Assembly (NCBI GenBank): GCA_007258455.2
Contig: VDFB02252616.1
Coordinates: 122,531,394-122,595,393 of the forward strand
Direction: 5' to 3'
From: Sequoia sempervirens
Taxonomy: Eukaryota > Streptophyta > Pinopsida > Cupressales > Cupressaceae
DNA length: 64,000 bases
In this document: positions 12,284 through 23,897 of the stretch, piece after piece
Position numbering within the stretch: position 1 is the stretch's first letter
Layout: each line of letters begins with the position of its first letter
Translations under genes and position numbers: made by a program
Notes under the pieces: generated by a model
Told to the model about the DNA's origin: nothing
What the model saw: only the letters and a program-made list of their open reading frames with translations
Database searches by the model: none

Positions 12284-13494
12284 GATGCAGAGAATAACAA
12301 TAATATTGAAAAGAAAGTCTTGCAAAATGAAATGAATGAATGACACTGATCTTAGACCAGATTAATCACTAGAATGTCGCAATTAGTTAATAACAGACAG
12401 AATAAAGAGAATGGAGTCTGGATAAATCATTCCTACACATTTCTTAAAAGATAAGTGGAGAAACGATACACAAGGTATTTTATATCCACAGCAACAAGGA
12501 AACAATAGAAATACAGTCACAAAAAGCATCGTATACAATAAGCATAAGGTTGATATCCACTTCCACCTTTCCAATCTACTAGTTAGCATGTGTAATATCG
12601 AACATACCTGATCGGCTTTTCAAGACAATAGCATTCCTAAGAATTTTCCCTTCTGGTGTTATTCACCTTTGCTATGCTAATCATACCCAGGAGGGGATGA
12701 AAAGAACGATGGTACAACCACAAGGTCTGCCAAGTGTGAGAGGCCATCTGCAGCGCCTGCATCTGGTATCGGCCATTAGCAATTCTGATTTTTTTTTTTT
12801 TTTTGTGACTACGCCACCCCCACCCCTGCGTTTTTAAATCTCCTGTTTTCTTCAACTACCAAATGTTCTAACTTCCAACCAGATTCAGTTACGAAGAGGC
12901 TATAATTAAATCTGACATAATATTGCATTTAGTTTTGTTTAATTTTTACTTTACAAACCGAATAAATTGAACCAATTCAAATCATGCCAATCTAGTAAAA
13001 TATATTGGCAATAATATTTACCCTTTACGTCATTGGGGATAATTACCTTTGACTCAACTAATTATCATCCAATATTATTAAAAGAACAATTAATTTATTT
13101 ATTTATTAACAATTCTTTACTTAATATTTTATAAAACTAATTTATTTAATTATTTATTTTACCATAAAAATCTTATTTTATCACATTGTTTAAATACTCA
13201 TACTTCTTTTAGTTATTATTTTAATTTAATAATTAACCATCCAAAATAGTTATCGTATCATTTACTAATGTAGTTCATTTAGTTATAATTTCACTTCCCA
13301 ATTAAATTAAGTTCCCTTTTAATCCCTTTTAATTTAATTAATTAGAATAATCAAAACTATACAATATTACAAAATCACAAAATCAAGACACCTCAAAATC
13401 AACTTTTCACACTACTCAAACATGCGAAAATGACATAACCACCCAACGGTCAACTTACTTAACATCAACGACGACCGAAACAGAGGGCACTACA

Positions 13495-14445
13495 TTTGGA
13501 GAAAAAATATTGAAGCCCTCATGAGGTATGTGATGCTAGAAGGGTGATTCCCCCACTTCCACGCTCATCTTTTCCCCATGCTTAATCATCTTAGGTATAA
13601 TGTCAAAATGAACTTTTCCTTTGGCTTCTATCCTTGCTTGAGAAATATGATAGAAGTTTCCAAGATAAATGCAAGAAATTACCCATCCACCAAGGCCTTA
13701 TTTATCATCTCTTCAAGTTTCATTATGTGTTGCTTCCCTTCCTTTCCTCTATTCATAAGAACACTTTGACCATCCATGATGCCATCAATCCCTTTGTGGA
13801 CCCCAACCCCTATATTACTCTAGATGAAACCCCTCCCACCATTTTCTATAGCACCCATCCCTAGGGTAGAGCCCCTGTTAATGAAACCTCCCCCCTCCAT
13901 GATGCCATCAAATGCACCCCTCTATTAGAACACACACCTATTTTTACTTCTGGGTTGAGGGAGTTTGAAAACTCAAATGATGATGAGTCATGGAATCCCA
14001 TCCTAACCAACTCTCCTCTATACTCTTCTACTCATGCAAAAATTCCTGTTGTTCCCCAACACCTCCTATTTCTAACCCTAACCCTTAAAAGTATCCCAAT
14101 TTGTGCATAAACCTAGAGGAAACCAAAACTGAACCTAGGTTGAATTTGTGCCCTTGGTGACCCCCTCTATAAAAATATCATGAAATATTAGAGACAATTA
14201 ATAGCCAAAGGGATATCATGAAGTGGCTCTTAGGCCAGCTAGTGATGACTAAATAGAGAATCCAAATTTTGGAGGGAAAGGTCATTGAGAAATAGGTCTC
14301 GTGGCCAGGGGAGGTCGAGAACAAGGAGAAATTGGACATGATTGCCTCTCTAGCCAAGTCGTTCAAGAAGTGAGCAATGTTGGAAAAGGAGCTGGAAGAT
14401 TTATGTACCATTTCTGGTATAGAAGGAGAAAAAATAATTTAGTGA
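13495..14445 (+). pseudogene. ORF X, C-terminal part
   Basis: Directly after the second TTTGG copy the frame resumes with RKNIEALMRYVMLEG, then PMLNHLRYNVKMNFSFGF near 13,580-13,630. A frameshift near 13,640 moves the match to the next frame (SFQDKCKKLPIHQGLIYHL). Farther on the text becomes Pro/Thr-rich (about 13,780-14,050). It ends in a Glu/Lys-rich, coiled-coil-like stretch (KEKLDMIASLAKSFKK and EKELEDLC, about 14,320-14,405). Several stops interrupt it. The domain order (globular part, low-complexity linker, coiled coil) suggests a structural, nucleic-acid-associated protein, but that is inference only. Confidence 0.45.
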
Positions 14446-15259
14446 ATGAGATTGATGCTATTCATTAGAACCAAGAGAAAACCATGCAATTCCTTAGGGT
14501 CATCACCGATTATAGTAAAGAAACCATGAAGAACAATGCCCTCACCCTTTAGGTTTTTCAAGATGAATTAAGGAAGTGCCAGGGGAAATGGGTTGTGGAT
14601 AGTTTGGAGGATGTTCATATGCAAAAGAAGGGTAAAATGGTGGATACCTCAGCTTGTGATGTCATGGTGAATACTTAGGCCATTCAATACGGGCCTCTGA
14701 CTTTTGAAAAAAATCTCCAATTTTGGTCATAGGAATGGAATGTGATCACTAGTCTCAAGTTGTTGGGAGACCTGTAGGTGTCTTCAGGTTCTGTATTGGT
14801 CCTGACTCTATGTGCTTTCTTTGATTTTTTTGTTGGTTGAACTATTTAAGCTTAAGTTTGGGTTTTTTTTTTGTGTTTCTCACTTCTTGTGAGTTCCTTG
14901 TCTACCTCTATGGTTTTTTTGTAATGGCCACTGGCCCTTCAAGTTTTAATCTAATCAAAACAATAATTTTTTAAATATTACCAATTTAACTTTAGATAAT
15001 TCATTGTAAATAAAATTACTCATGTCAAATAAATAGTTAAAATCATAGATAATTTTTTTAATTACAATAATTAATTTGAAAAAATATAATCTAATCTAAA
15101 TTAATATAATATTATCTCAATAATAATATTTTTTATTTTAAACTTAAAAATTTAATTTAGAGATAGTGGATAACAAGTTATTATATATTACCAAACAATG
15201 GAGCTTTTAAGCAAGAATAGAGGTTTTGAATTTTCAAACTAAGGTTTTGGGCTAGAAAA
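14446..15259 (+). other. 3' tail of the ORF X element, then AT-rich spacer
   Basis: 14,446-14,700 keeps weak traces of the preceding frame. 14,800-14,960 is T-rich, ends in a GTAATGGCCACTGGCCC segment and then CTAATCAAAACAAT, and resembles the 3' untranslated end of plant LINEs. 14,961-15,259 is AT-rich and shows nothing recognisable. Confidence 0.4.
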
Positions 15260-16645
15260 AATGAAGGAGATTCACATGGCTAGTTGAAAAATATTGGAAG
15301 AAGATTTCCCTAAGGGAATCAATGGTATTTTGGACATAGAAATCAACAAGGAAAACCTACTTTCTCCTTCTCTGAAAATTTTACAAGTTAACAAAATCAA
15401 CATAAAAGGTGAGTTGTTTATGGATAAGGTAGGAAGCCCAAAGATATCATGAGTTGATATATTCAAATATCTAATAAAAGGTATAATTTATTGTGTAGTA
15501 CCCTTGGTGACTATCTAAAAATTACATGAAAGTTTCTCTTCAAGTGCCCAACTTGCTTATGGAAAAGGGAGCATAAAAATGGATTCTTCTCTAGTTGAAA
15601 AGTTTCTTGAATCGAGGCCTAATATTTACTTAGGTCTTCAATTTGAAAAAGAGGGAAATTGAAAGGGAGCTTAGTAGTTTTACTTATTTTAAGAGGGTTC
15701 TTCTCCTTCTAAATCTCATGTAAGGAGGATATCTATAGCATTCTCAATAGAGGTCGTTGGATTTTTTGCAAATATATTCTTGTGCTAAAGTAGTGGCATC
15801 TTGGTTTTAATCAAAAAATGAAATCATTCAAAGTTTCTCCTCTTTGTTTCAAACTTCTTGGACTTATTCTACAATTTTGGGAGGAAGAAATCTCCAAATG
15901 TATTACAAGTTCTTCTAGAAAATTGGTTGCCATAGGCTTGATAACATTTAGTAGGAAAAGGAATTAGTTAATGAAAGTTTTTGTGTTTACATAAATTATG
16001 GTGTATATTAACATTCTTAGATGAATCTTTTTTCTAAATATGGTGACTAAAATTAAACCTTAATTTTTCAATATCTATTTTTTCTTGTTTTTCTTCTAAA
16101 AAATTTAGACACTAGGTTACGAGATGTCCTCTTAAGAAGGGTGTTGTTGAACACCATTATGGGGATATTATGGAATTTCTTAAATGAAATTCTATAGGCC
16201 CACTAAATTCCATGGGAGAAGAGGTATTATATCAAAACCACAATTCCCAAGTCATAGATTTAGCCTTGGTCTCTATGACCCACTCTTTCCTAGAAATCCT
16301 AGCCTCCCTTGTTAGTTTGAGGTTAAAATATAAATTAGAAAAGTTCTACATTACCAATTATCCAAATTACTCTAGCCTCACATGATTATGTGCTAAAGAA
16401 GGATGGCATCATTATCCTAGAGAAGGTAGAAATTATAATCCCCGTTAAATGCAAGAAAGTAGAAAGCCCATCTTTGAACCCAAAGGGAAGAGAGAATGAA
16501 AACAATATAGATTTGGGACTAAGAGAAAAAAAATTGTTTCTTGAAGGTGTTATAGAAAAAAGGGAAGACCCTAATCTAGTTCCTTCTTCTAGGTACTCAA
16601 TGAGGAAAAATAAGAAATCATATATTGACAATAGATTTAAATAAA
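15260..16645 (+). pseudogene. LINE ORF1 (DUF4283-type) remnant
   Basis: The best-preserved part is near 15,790-15,960: GFNQKMKSFKVSPLCFKLLG followed by LILQFWEEEI. This fits the WxPxFxxxxxxxxxxPVWIRLxxLPxxFW block of the DUF4283 domain that opens plant L1 LINE ORF1. It should bind nucleic acid and lead to a CCHC knuckle, which I cannot find here. A charged segment follows at 16,390-16,644, ending SSRYSMRKNKKS, like the RxxTRSMxKK tail common before ORF2. Stops and frameshifts run throughout. It lies in order upstream of the endonuclease start at about 16,762. Confidence 0.55.
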
Positions 16646-16761
16646 TAAAATCTAAAAGAACATATAATAAGAGAAAAGAGAAATGAACACAAAAAAGAAA
16701 GTTGTTATTGATAATTAGGGCACACGTATGCTTGCATTGAGGGTGCTTCAAAGAATAAAAA

Positions 16762-17460
16762 TGAAAATCATCTTGTGAAATGTTTGAGGGTTGAATAAAA
16801 CCCTACAAGCATGACCTTGTATAAAACTTATCCCAACATAGCAAGCTGAACATTATCTTATTCAAGAAGCAAATATAAAACTAGAGAAGTTGGAAAACTA
16901 TTTAAAAAATAGATTTACCAAAGAAAGTGGTTGTGTATGGATGGACTTGGATAGAGCTTTGGGATGGATTGCTACCCTTTGGAATTTTTCTATATTGGAA
17001 GGTACAAAACTAATTGTGTAGTTACATTATATTCTATCATTAAAATGATAGAATCTCTTTTATTATTTAAAATATATATGCTTCCAACTCAAAATATGTT
17101 AGAATTTATTTATAATTTCCTCTAAAAATTATTCATTCCCCTAAGTAATTGGCTAGTGATGGGGAGTTTCATCTCTCTACTAAAAGAATATCATTAAAAG
17201 GGTGGAACCAATAGTAGGAATGATAACAAAGAGGATCCAAATGATTTAATTAATGCCAATGGTTTGTTTGATCTAGATATTAAGGGTGCAAGTTAAACTT
17301 TTTCTAACCAAAGGATTGGTAATTCTCTTATCTACAAAAGACTATACTAAGCTATTCTTTCAATTCATTAGTTAAAAAGGTATAGTTTCTCTTAACTTTC
17401 TCTCAAGAAGGTGGGTTATGACCATATGACCATTGAAGAATATTTTAAAAATCTAAGTAG
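16762..17460 (+). pseudogene. LINE ORF2 apurinic/apyrimidinic-type endonuclease
   Basis: The start MKIIL.NV.GLNKTLQA at 16,762 matches the MKIISWNVRGLN opening of LINE endonucleases. LIQEANIK near 16,855 matches the LQETK block. The second catalytic block is visible near 17,150 as VMGSFISL, where the family has MGDFN, so the catalytic Asp is lost. The DLDIKGA...FSNQRIGNSLIYKRL text near 17,270-17,345 matches the following GxxFTWxNxRxGxxxIxxRLDR region. Many stops; inactive. Confidence 0.65.
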
Positions 17461-17989
17461 CTGTAAGGGGGAACCTTTTAGTTTCATGAAGATGTAGATT
17501 CATCACCCTCATTTAGCTAAGAAAATTGCTGAATTATGGGAGATTAATATTGTTGTTCAAATTTCAACCATATATATCAACTTTCCAAGAAACTCAATAA
17601 TGTCAGAACTAAAATAAAAAATGGGACAAGGTTTCCTTTGGAATTTTTTTTGAACAAAAGAGGAGCTCTAAATGTTTATCTTATACTAAAATAAAATTTA
17701 GGCTTTGGAGATGGAATAGGAATTATGGATATTGGATAAAATAATTTCATCTCAAATGCACTCTTTTATTGGTAAAGAAGAGGGCCTTTAGGGGACAATG
17801 GTCTAGGGAAACTTAAGGCTATAGACAAGAATACTAAGTTCTTGCACTTGACTATCTTAAAACACAAATATTCAAATAAAACAAAATAAATATGTGAGGA
17901 CAATGAGAAGTGTATTGATGAGGCTTCTACTACAAATAAAGTGATTGATTAATTTTTAAACCTACTATCAAGTGGTTTGATTCTTGGCA

Positions 17990-18761
17990 TTGCCAATTAG
18001 GCTAATTAATGTTAAAATTTCTTGACCTTTGTTGGTGGAAGAAGTTAATATTGTGGTCTTATCATTTGAGGGCTGAAAATCCTCTAGTATAGATGAGTTC
18101 CCTCACATCTTCTTTTATATTTACTAGGATACTATTTTTAATGATCTCATCACTATGGCTAAATAATTTTTATGAATTAGAAAATATAGAAAGAGCTAAA
18201 TAATAATTTTAATGCATGTGGTCTCAAAGAAGGTTTGGGCTAATACTTTCTAGGACTTTTATACCATTAGTATTTGTCAAGTTTAATTTATAATTTATAT
18301 TTTGCAAAATCCTTTATTTTGAATTAAAAAAAATAACCTCCCTAGATTGATTTATCCAGAAAAAAAGTGGATTTGTGCAAGGTAGATAGATATTGGATTC
18401 TATCATTATCATCTATGAAACTATTCTCCCTCTAGAATATAGAAGTAAGCTTATTTTCCTTCTTAAATGTTGGATGTTTTTAAGGATTATGATTGAATGG
18501 CTTGTATTTTCTTTTGGTTTTGGGAAGCATGCTTCATAAAATTAGTTTCAAAATGTATTGCTACCCAAAATTTTCTAGATTTGGTGAGTTATTCACCCTC
18601 TTTCTTATTTGGTGCTTCTCATGGTATTAGGTAGAGGGATTCCATTTTAACTTTCCTCCTTCTCATTATGGTTAAAGCATTAGGGAGGATTTTTATCCTC
18701 AATATTTAGGAGATGATACTAAATAGAATTAAGCTAGCTTCTAGAAGTGATATTGTCTCCT
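17990..18761 (+). pseudogene. LINE reverse transcriptase, N-terminal half
   Basis: Recognisable blocks include AENP..IDEFPHIFF near 18,070 (the KAPGPDGF block), the QSGFVxGRQILDSI block as SGFVQGR.ILDSIII near 18,370-18,410, and VKALGRIFILN near 18,675. The reading is frameshifted and stop-ridden. It ends abruptly at 18,761 where a 0.8-kb TIR element is inserted, and the RT pattern continues at 19,563. Confidence 0.65.
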
Positions 18762-19562
18762 GGGTATGTACAGGACCATGATGGGCCAAAAAGTGGCGAT
18801 ATAATGGGTATGTGTAGGGTATGTGGCTGACAACTTTTTTTTGCCTAGAATTGATGAAACGAAAAGGGGTTTTAAAGGAGATTCTCATCTTTCCACCAAT
18901 ATAAATTATGCTTTACTTTGAATTTAATAAATAATTAATATTCATTTTCTATTTGAATTATGACTAAAGTCTTGATTGATAGGTTAATTGAAAAACATCT
19001 ATAGCTTTCAAATGGTATCACATTTTTTGAATCTGAAATATGTGTCACATTCTATGCTTTGCATACTATAGGATTTTAAAAAAAAAAATATTCCATGAAG
19101 TTTCGACCAAGTTAAGGTGGTCAAACATAAGAGTTTTTATATTTTTTAAAAGTTGTAATAAAAAATCCATAATTAATTATTTACTTGGAAAAAAATTACA
19201 AAAAAATATGCAACACATCTGAACATGAGTCCTCTACTTATTTATAAAATATTATAAAAAATAATTATCATTTTATTGTGGTTAGGGTGGTTAGACAAAC
19301 ACCTACTTATTTTTTCCCCGAAATTTAAGTACTACTACATTGAAATTTCAAATTTTCACCTAATAGATTTTTAAAAAATAAAATAAACCTAGTAGTTTAG
19401 AAACTACATTCAATTTTCTACAAATTCTAAATTCTTACATGTTTTTGAAATAATATCTAGATAACTTATTCAAATTTTTGCATCAAGTTGTCTAACTCTA
19501 ATTTCTCTGAATTTTTCACCACTTAAGGGCTTTGTTTTTCCATGATGATCCTACACATACCC
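18762..19562 (-). mobile_element. 0.8-kb terminal-inverted-repeat element, copy 1
   Basis: Its left end GGGTATGTACAGGACCATG and right end ...GATCCTACACATACCC are inverted repeats of each other. The body is homologous in reverse orientation to 37,451-38,232 and 49,569-50,360, for example over the AATAATTA...TTACTTGG region and a conserved AAGTTAAGGTGGTCA segment near 19,110. There is no coding capacity, so it is a non-autonomous DNA transposon by structure. A second CCACATACCC-like motif lies just inside one end. The target duplication is not clear (TCTC near both junctions). It sits inside the LINE RT. Confidence 0.75.
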
Positions 19563-20170
19563 TCTCATCAATAGTTTGTTGATGGAACAATTTTTGTGTG
19601 AGAAGCTTCTATCTTCTAAAAGGTAAATAAATTAGAAACACTCTTCTTAAATATGAGAAAGATATTGGTCAGGAAATAATTTTGTCTAAAAGAACTAAAT
19701 CTCTTTCATGAATACCTCCCATGAGACAAATAAGGATTGCCTACATTTTTTATCCTCAAGTTGTATTTTCCCCACTTGAACTACCTTTTAATTCCACCCT
19801 TGAAGGGTAGAGTGCTTGAATATTTTTGGAATGGTTTGATTAAAATTTTAACATAAGTTGGCTAGGTGGAAAGGGGTTTTCCTTGGTCAATTTGATAAAC
19901 TCCTCATTAAAACCAACCTTCAAAATATGCTTGTTTATAACACGAACCTCCTTTGTGTTCCTTCCAAAGTTGTTGAAAATATTTAAAATATTTAGAAAAA
20001 ATAATGGATGGCCTTGGAGAACAAAAATTGTATCACTCTTATGGCTTAGGACAAGTTATGTAAACCAAAATACAAAGGTAGTTTGGGTCTAAGTAAAATG
20101 AAAGACTTTAACTTAGCCCTCAATCCCAAGGTTGTATGGAGACTCATTAAAGAGAAGAAAGATTGGATTG
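19563..20170 (+). pseudogene. LINE reverse transcriptase, C-terminal half
   Basis: Straight after the TIR element the RT catalytic block reads HQ.FVDGTIFV at 19,567-19,600. The family has FADDT, so the second catalytic Asp is Gly (codon 19,584-19,586). Downstream, PPLKGRVLEYFWN and then DKLCKPKYKGSLGLSKM with NLALNPKVVWRL (20,050-20,145) match the WxxVCxPKxxGGLGLxxxxxxNxALxxKxxW block after the LINE RT thumb. Confidence 0.7.
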
Positions 20171-21215
20171 ATATCAAATGTTGGTAAAAAAATATCTTAG
20201 AGCTAGAAAGTTGGAGATTCTCTCCTCATAGGATCTTCCTGAGGATCAACTATTTAGAAAATTATTTCAATCCCTATATTCTTAATTAACAAGGGAACCA
20301 AATGGAAACATGGGAATGAGAATTTGATTAATTTTGGGATGATCCAAGTTAGTATCTATATATCCCTCTCATGGATGCTTATTGGCTATCCTCTATAGAT
20401 AGGGAATGTTCTCTCTAATTTCATCCCAAGGTTCGAGCGACTATATAGAGATTTTAAGGGTAAGAAAATGTGGAAGCCTATATTCACATAATCTATTGCT
20501 ATTCAAGGGGTAATGTCTAAAATATGGTATATTCTCACTCATATGTGTATTCCTCATGGAATATGTGAGGATGAAAGGATGGTGTTCACATATTATGGTT
20601 ATTTCCTTTATTTCTTTAGGTGTTTCTTTGATTCAAGATGATTTATAGGCTCTTTTTTGGGCTAATTTGTGAAATCCCACCTAATTTGAAAGGTTAACCT
20701 TTTCTTTTGCCTAGCTAATCAAGTAAAATTCTAACCCTTAATAACTTGATCAAAATGGGTTTTACTTTCCATAATATATGTCTAGATTCTATGAAAAAGA
20801 TGACAAAATTAGGAACCATCTCTTCATTTCTTGTCACTTTTAGTTGTTGGTGTGCAAGAAGTTACTTTCTCTTTTCAATTTGAATTGGGTTATTGTGAGT
20901 TAATTGTAGGGAATGATTGACCTTTGGGTTTATCCTTACTATAACCCCTCTTTCAAGATTGTACGTGGGGAGTGATCCTTTTACATTTGACTTGGGACGT
21001 GTGGAAGGAAAGAAGAAATATAATATTTTGAGAGAAAACCTTTTCCTTTGAAACTAGCGGGTTCACTGTTTGCATCAAGGAAACTTTCATGCTTGATATT
21101 AAAGATAAGATTGAATCCTCTTACAAGATAAGCTATTGAATAGTAAGTTAGAGGTTGCCTCAAGTTGTAAGCTTATTTTCAAGATATCTACTCCTTTGAA
21201 AGGACTTCAAAAATA
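20171..21215 (+). pseudogene. LINE ORF2 linker region
   Basis: This lies between the RT tail and the RNase H and should hold the Cys/His (zf-RVT-like) region. I can follow only scattered traces because of frameshifts. The frame at 20,981-21,163 (minus) is a shadow. Confidence 0.35.
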
Positions 21216-21570
21216 AGCTTGAATGTGAGATGGTCTTCTTTCTCTTCACCTTGGATGAAACTCAACTTTGGTGGGGCCTTTGAAGGGAACTCGAGCTTAG
21301 TTGGGTGGTATCTTTTCATGCTATTAGCATGGCAAGTCACACGTATTGGTTGTATTGGTTGTAGATTTCTCCATGTAGAAGGTGTCTCTATGAACATAAC
21401 AAGATTCCTTAAGGAACATTTATGACCTAGATAAACTATTGAAACCATAAATTTAGATTCTATTAATATTTTGGGCAATTCGCATGTGACTTTCTCCTGG
21501 ACATGTGTATATAGAAGCCAACATGGTAGTTGACTATTTGGAAAATTGGGGTAATCTATTGGTGGTGTCA
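21216..21570 (+). pseudogene. LINE C-terminal RNase H
   Basis: WMKLNFGGAFEGNSSLVGW at 21,253-21,309 matches the KLNFDGAxxGNPGxxG opening of the plant LINE RNase H. The catalytic Asp is Gly (codon 21,270-21,272). The far end of the domain is visible near 21,503-21,556 as CVYRSQ and, one frame over, NMVVDYLENWG, the HVYREANxxADxLANxG block. It is frameshifted and inactive, and marks the 3' end of ORF2. Confidence 0.65.
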
Positions 21571-22460
21571 ATGGTTTTTTGGAGACTATATACCAAATGA
21601 GTTATTAATCCTACTTGAGTGTGATCTTAATAGAATCTCTCATAATTAGAATAGGTGTTGGAAGGTGTCACCTCCATGATGTGTATTGAATCTCATGACG
21701 TCTCTCGAGAGTGCATTAATAATTATTAGGAACTTGGGATGTATTAGGAATCAAGGATGTTTATCACTTTTTCTAATAATTCTAGTCACAATTGGTGGGG
21801 TCATTTGGTGGATGAGATAAGAAATAAGGTTAGGTGTTGTAAAGAGATAATGAAAAGTAAGAGAATGGGGAAAAGAAACAAGATCGAACTAGTTGGTTGT
21901 AGTAAAATCTATGCTAAGAGTAGAGTGGAATATTTTTGGAAAAGGTGGTTTTTCTCATTTCATGTGAATGCTGAATGGCTATGACATAAAAAAATCCATT
22001 AAATTCACTAGGGGTTGGAATAATAAGCAAGTTTTTGTGAAGGGTTTAAACTTTTTGGTCATTTAAGAGCTTATCTAGGAGGCCACTCAATTCTTGGTGG
22101 AGGGAACTAAGGTGTTTAATGATAGAAGAATGGGAGATGAAGCGATCAACACCTTTCTTAAGCAAGTGGAGGAGATTTAGAACTTGCATTCAAGATGCAC
22201 AAGGAGCTCCCTTAAGGCTCCTTCGAATGAGATTCCCTCTACATTATGAAATTTTGGAAGGTCAATTTACATTTGTGTTTTCTGATCACTTTATTCTTTT
22301 AAGTCATTTTTGCATTGTAAAACCATTTATTTTCCTTTTTATTTACTCTTCTCTTTGGAAAGGTCCATCATGGACTATAAATGGAGTCAAGGGGTTATAC
22401 TCCTACAACTATGACCTTATTTTTATTGTATCAAAAGTTTGGAGATCATGGAGATAAAAA
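21571..22460 (+). other. Probable LINE 3' region
   Basis: The open frames at 21,757-21,984 and 22,119-22,457 show no domain. The stretch ends with a T-rich segment and a GGAGATCATGGAGATAAAAAAAC tail-like junction near 22,440-22,466, which may be the degenerate LINE 3' end and poly(A). Confidence 0.35.
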
Positions 22461-22790
22461 AACAAGAACAAATGAAAAATGCATTCTATTGTATTTATGA
22501 AACCCCCTTATGATGTTTCCAAATTCATTTCAATAGAGAAAAGTGACTCCTCTTTTACAAATTTTTAATTAAGACAAAAATACATCCTCCCTATAAACAC
22601 ATTCCCTTTGCAAAATTCATGCAAAAGAAAATATTGACTCCTCTTTTACAAATTTTTAACTAAGGAAAAAAAAAATAACTACCCATCCATCGCAAATTTT
22701 AATGTTTACCAAAATGGTCAATAAAAAAATACTTAAAAACATAGCAAAAAAATTAACATAAATAATTTAAATGCTAATTGGAATTGCCAT
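22461..22790. other. AT-rich spacer with a duplicated segment
   Basis: TGACTCCTCTTTTACAAATT followed by TTTAA(T/C)TAAG occurs at about 22,545 and again at about 22,639 (period about 94). Nothing else is recognisable. Confidence 0.5.
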
Positions 22791-23755
22791 TTAGAGATTT
22801 GACCGGGTCTTTGCAAGACGTAGTTGAGGAGAAGTCACCTAATTGAAGGGAAATTATGCCGAGTGTGGAAGCTTGCTTGTAGGAGGTTGACCGGGTCGAT
22901 TGGGAGATGTGGCGTTGTAGACTCCTAAAAGAAGTGTCCGTCCCCTGTGTGGGCATTAGCTACCAAAGTCAATCCTATACACGCCAAGGAAGGAGCAGGT
23001 CGAGTCTGTTGGATTAGATAATGATATGCTTCTCTCCTGTGGAGTTAATAACAATATTATCAAGAGCATGAAAAGTGATAATAACTGCACAATACCTCAA
23101 GGAATGATCCCGTAGAAGACTGGAGTCTGCCACTGAAGGTGGCGCGGCCTATTCAGATCACCCTTCAATGATTTCCCTTTCGCGGAGATTTCGTTTATGC
23201 CTATCATGTAGCAGTCAACTCCTTGTTTGCTACCTAAATCGTGACCTGTGTGAGGGTCTTATGTGAGGGCTACTTCATGCCACAATTCCCCGTGCCATCC
23301 CTATCAATGTAGTGCCTGAGACAACAAAATCGTGGTTTGGGAGAACAAACCTGTGCCCTGAAGAAAACACGAGCACTCTTATTTCAAACCCATGCCTCTT
23401 TCCAATATCAAACAAAAATTACACAAACGACGGATCGGAAGGCAATGACACGGGCAACACAATCACCTGCACTTGCAAAATTGTGGGCTTGGCCTGCTTT
23501 AGGCATGATTTCCAGCGCCTAGCAAGCGCAAAATATGGTGCAGATTATATGGCATAGATCAGGCACCAGTAAAAGAGAAACATTGACCGAGCTTAAGAAG
23601 GCCCACAAGTGGGCTGCCTTCCAAAATGAGATAAAATGAAATCTGCTTCGATCTTCCAAATGTAGTGTAACAACGGAAATAGGGTGCCCCATCTTTTAGG
23701 AGATGGAGCACAATCACCACCAAAAGACAAGAAATTTTAAATGACATTTAAAATA
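22791..23755. other. Unassigned GC-richer, CpG-bearing segment
   Basis: This stretch contains more GC and CpG than its neighbours (for example GGTGGCGCGGCC near 23,140 and TTTCGCGGAG near 23,180). I tested frames on both strands. The 81-codon frame at 23,312-23,557 (plus) and the 60-codon frame at 22,774-22,956 (minus) show no domain. Its right end is the truncated left end of a gypsy LTR. It may be single-copy host DNA or a part of an element I do not know. Confidence 0.4.
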
Positions 23756-23897
23756 CCATGCAAACCCTAACTAAATGATCTAGGGAATGAACCTAAAAAT
23801 AAGGATAATAAATTAAGAATGAACATAAATGTACCTCGAAGACAGATGAGGTCAAAACAAGCTCCAAAACCTTGAAATCATGTTGTTTAATGCCCAC

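Larger units (their letters stand above)
6991..13494. mobile_element. 6.5-kb TSD-flanked unit with TG...CA ends and no gag/pol
   Basis: The unit begins TGTAACGCCCCGCCG at 6,991 and ends GAGGGCACTACA at 13,494. It is flanked by a perfect 5-bp duplication TTTGG (6,986-6,990 and 13,495-13,499), as LTR retroelements make. The ORF X protein pattern continues across the two flanks, which supports a genuine insertion. I could not find a second copy of either terminus inside, so paired LTRs are not shown. It may be a very long solo LTR, a large non-autonomous derivative, or an element whose LTRs have diverged. Two very G-poor blocks (about 7,000-10,960 and 12,890-13,490) flank a more GC-balanced core (about 10,970-12,880) holding an LRR-like fragment. 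No gag, RT or integrase motif is seen on either strand. Confidence 0.65.

Noticed and set aside
16386..16751. 121-codon minus frame with hydrophobic stretches that looks like a membrane protein
   Set aside because: It is antisense to the LINE ORF1 tail. The Phe/Leu runs come from the complement of a Lys/Glu-rich coding strand.
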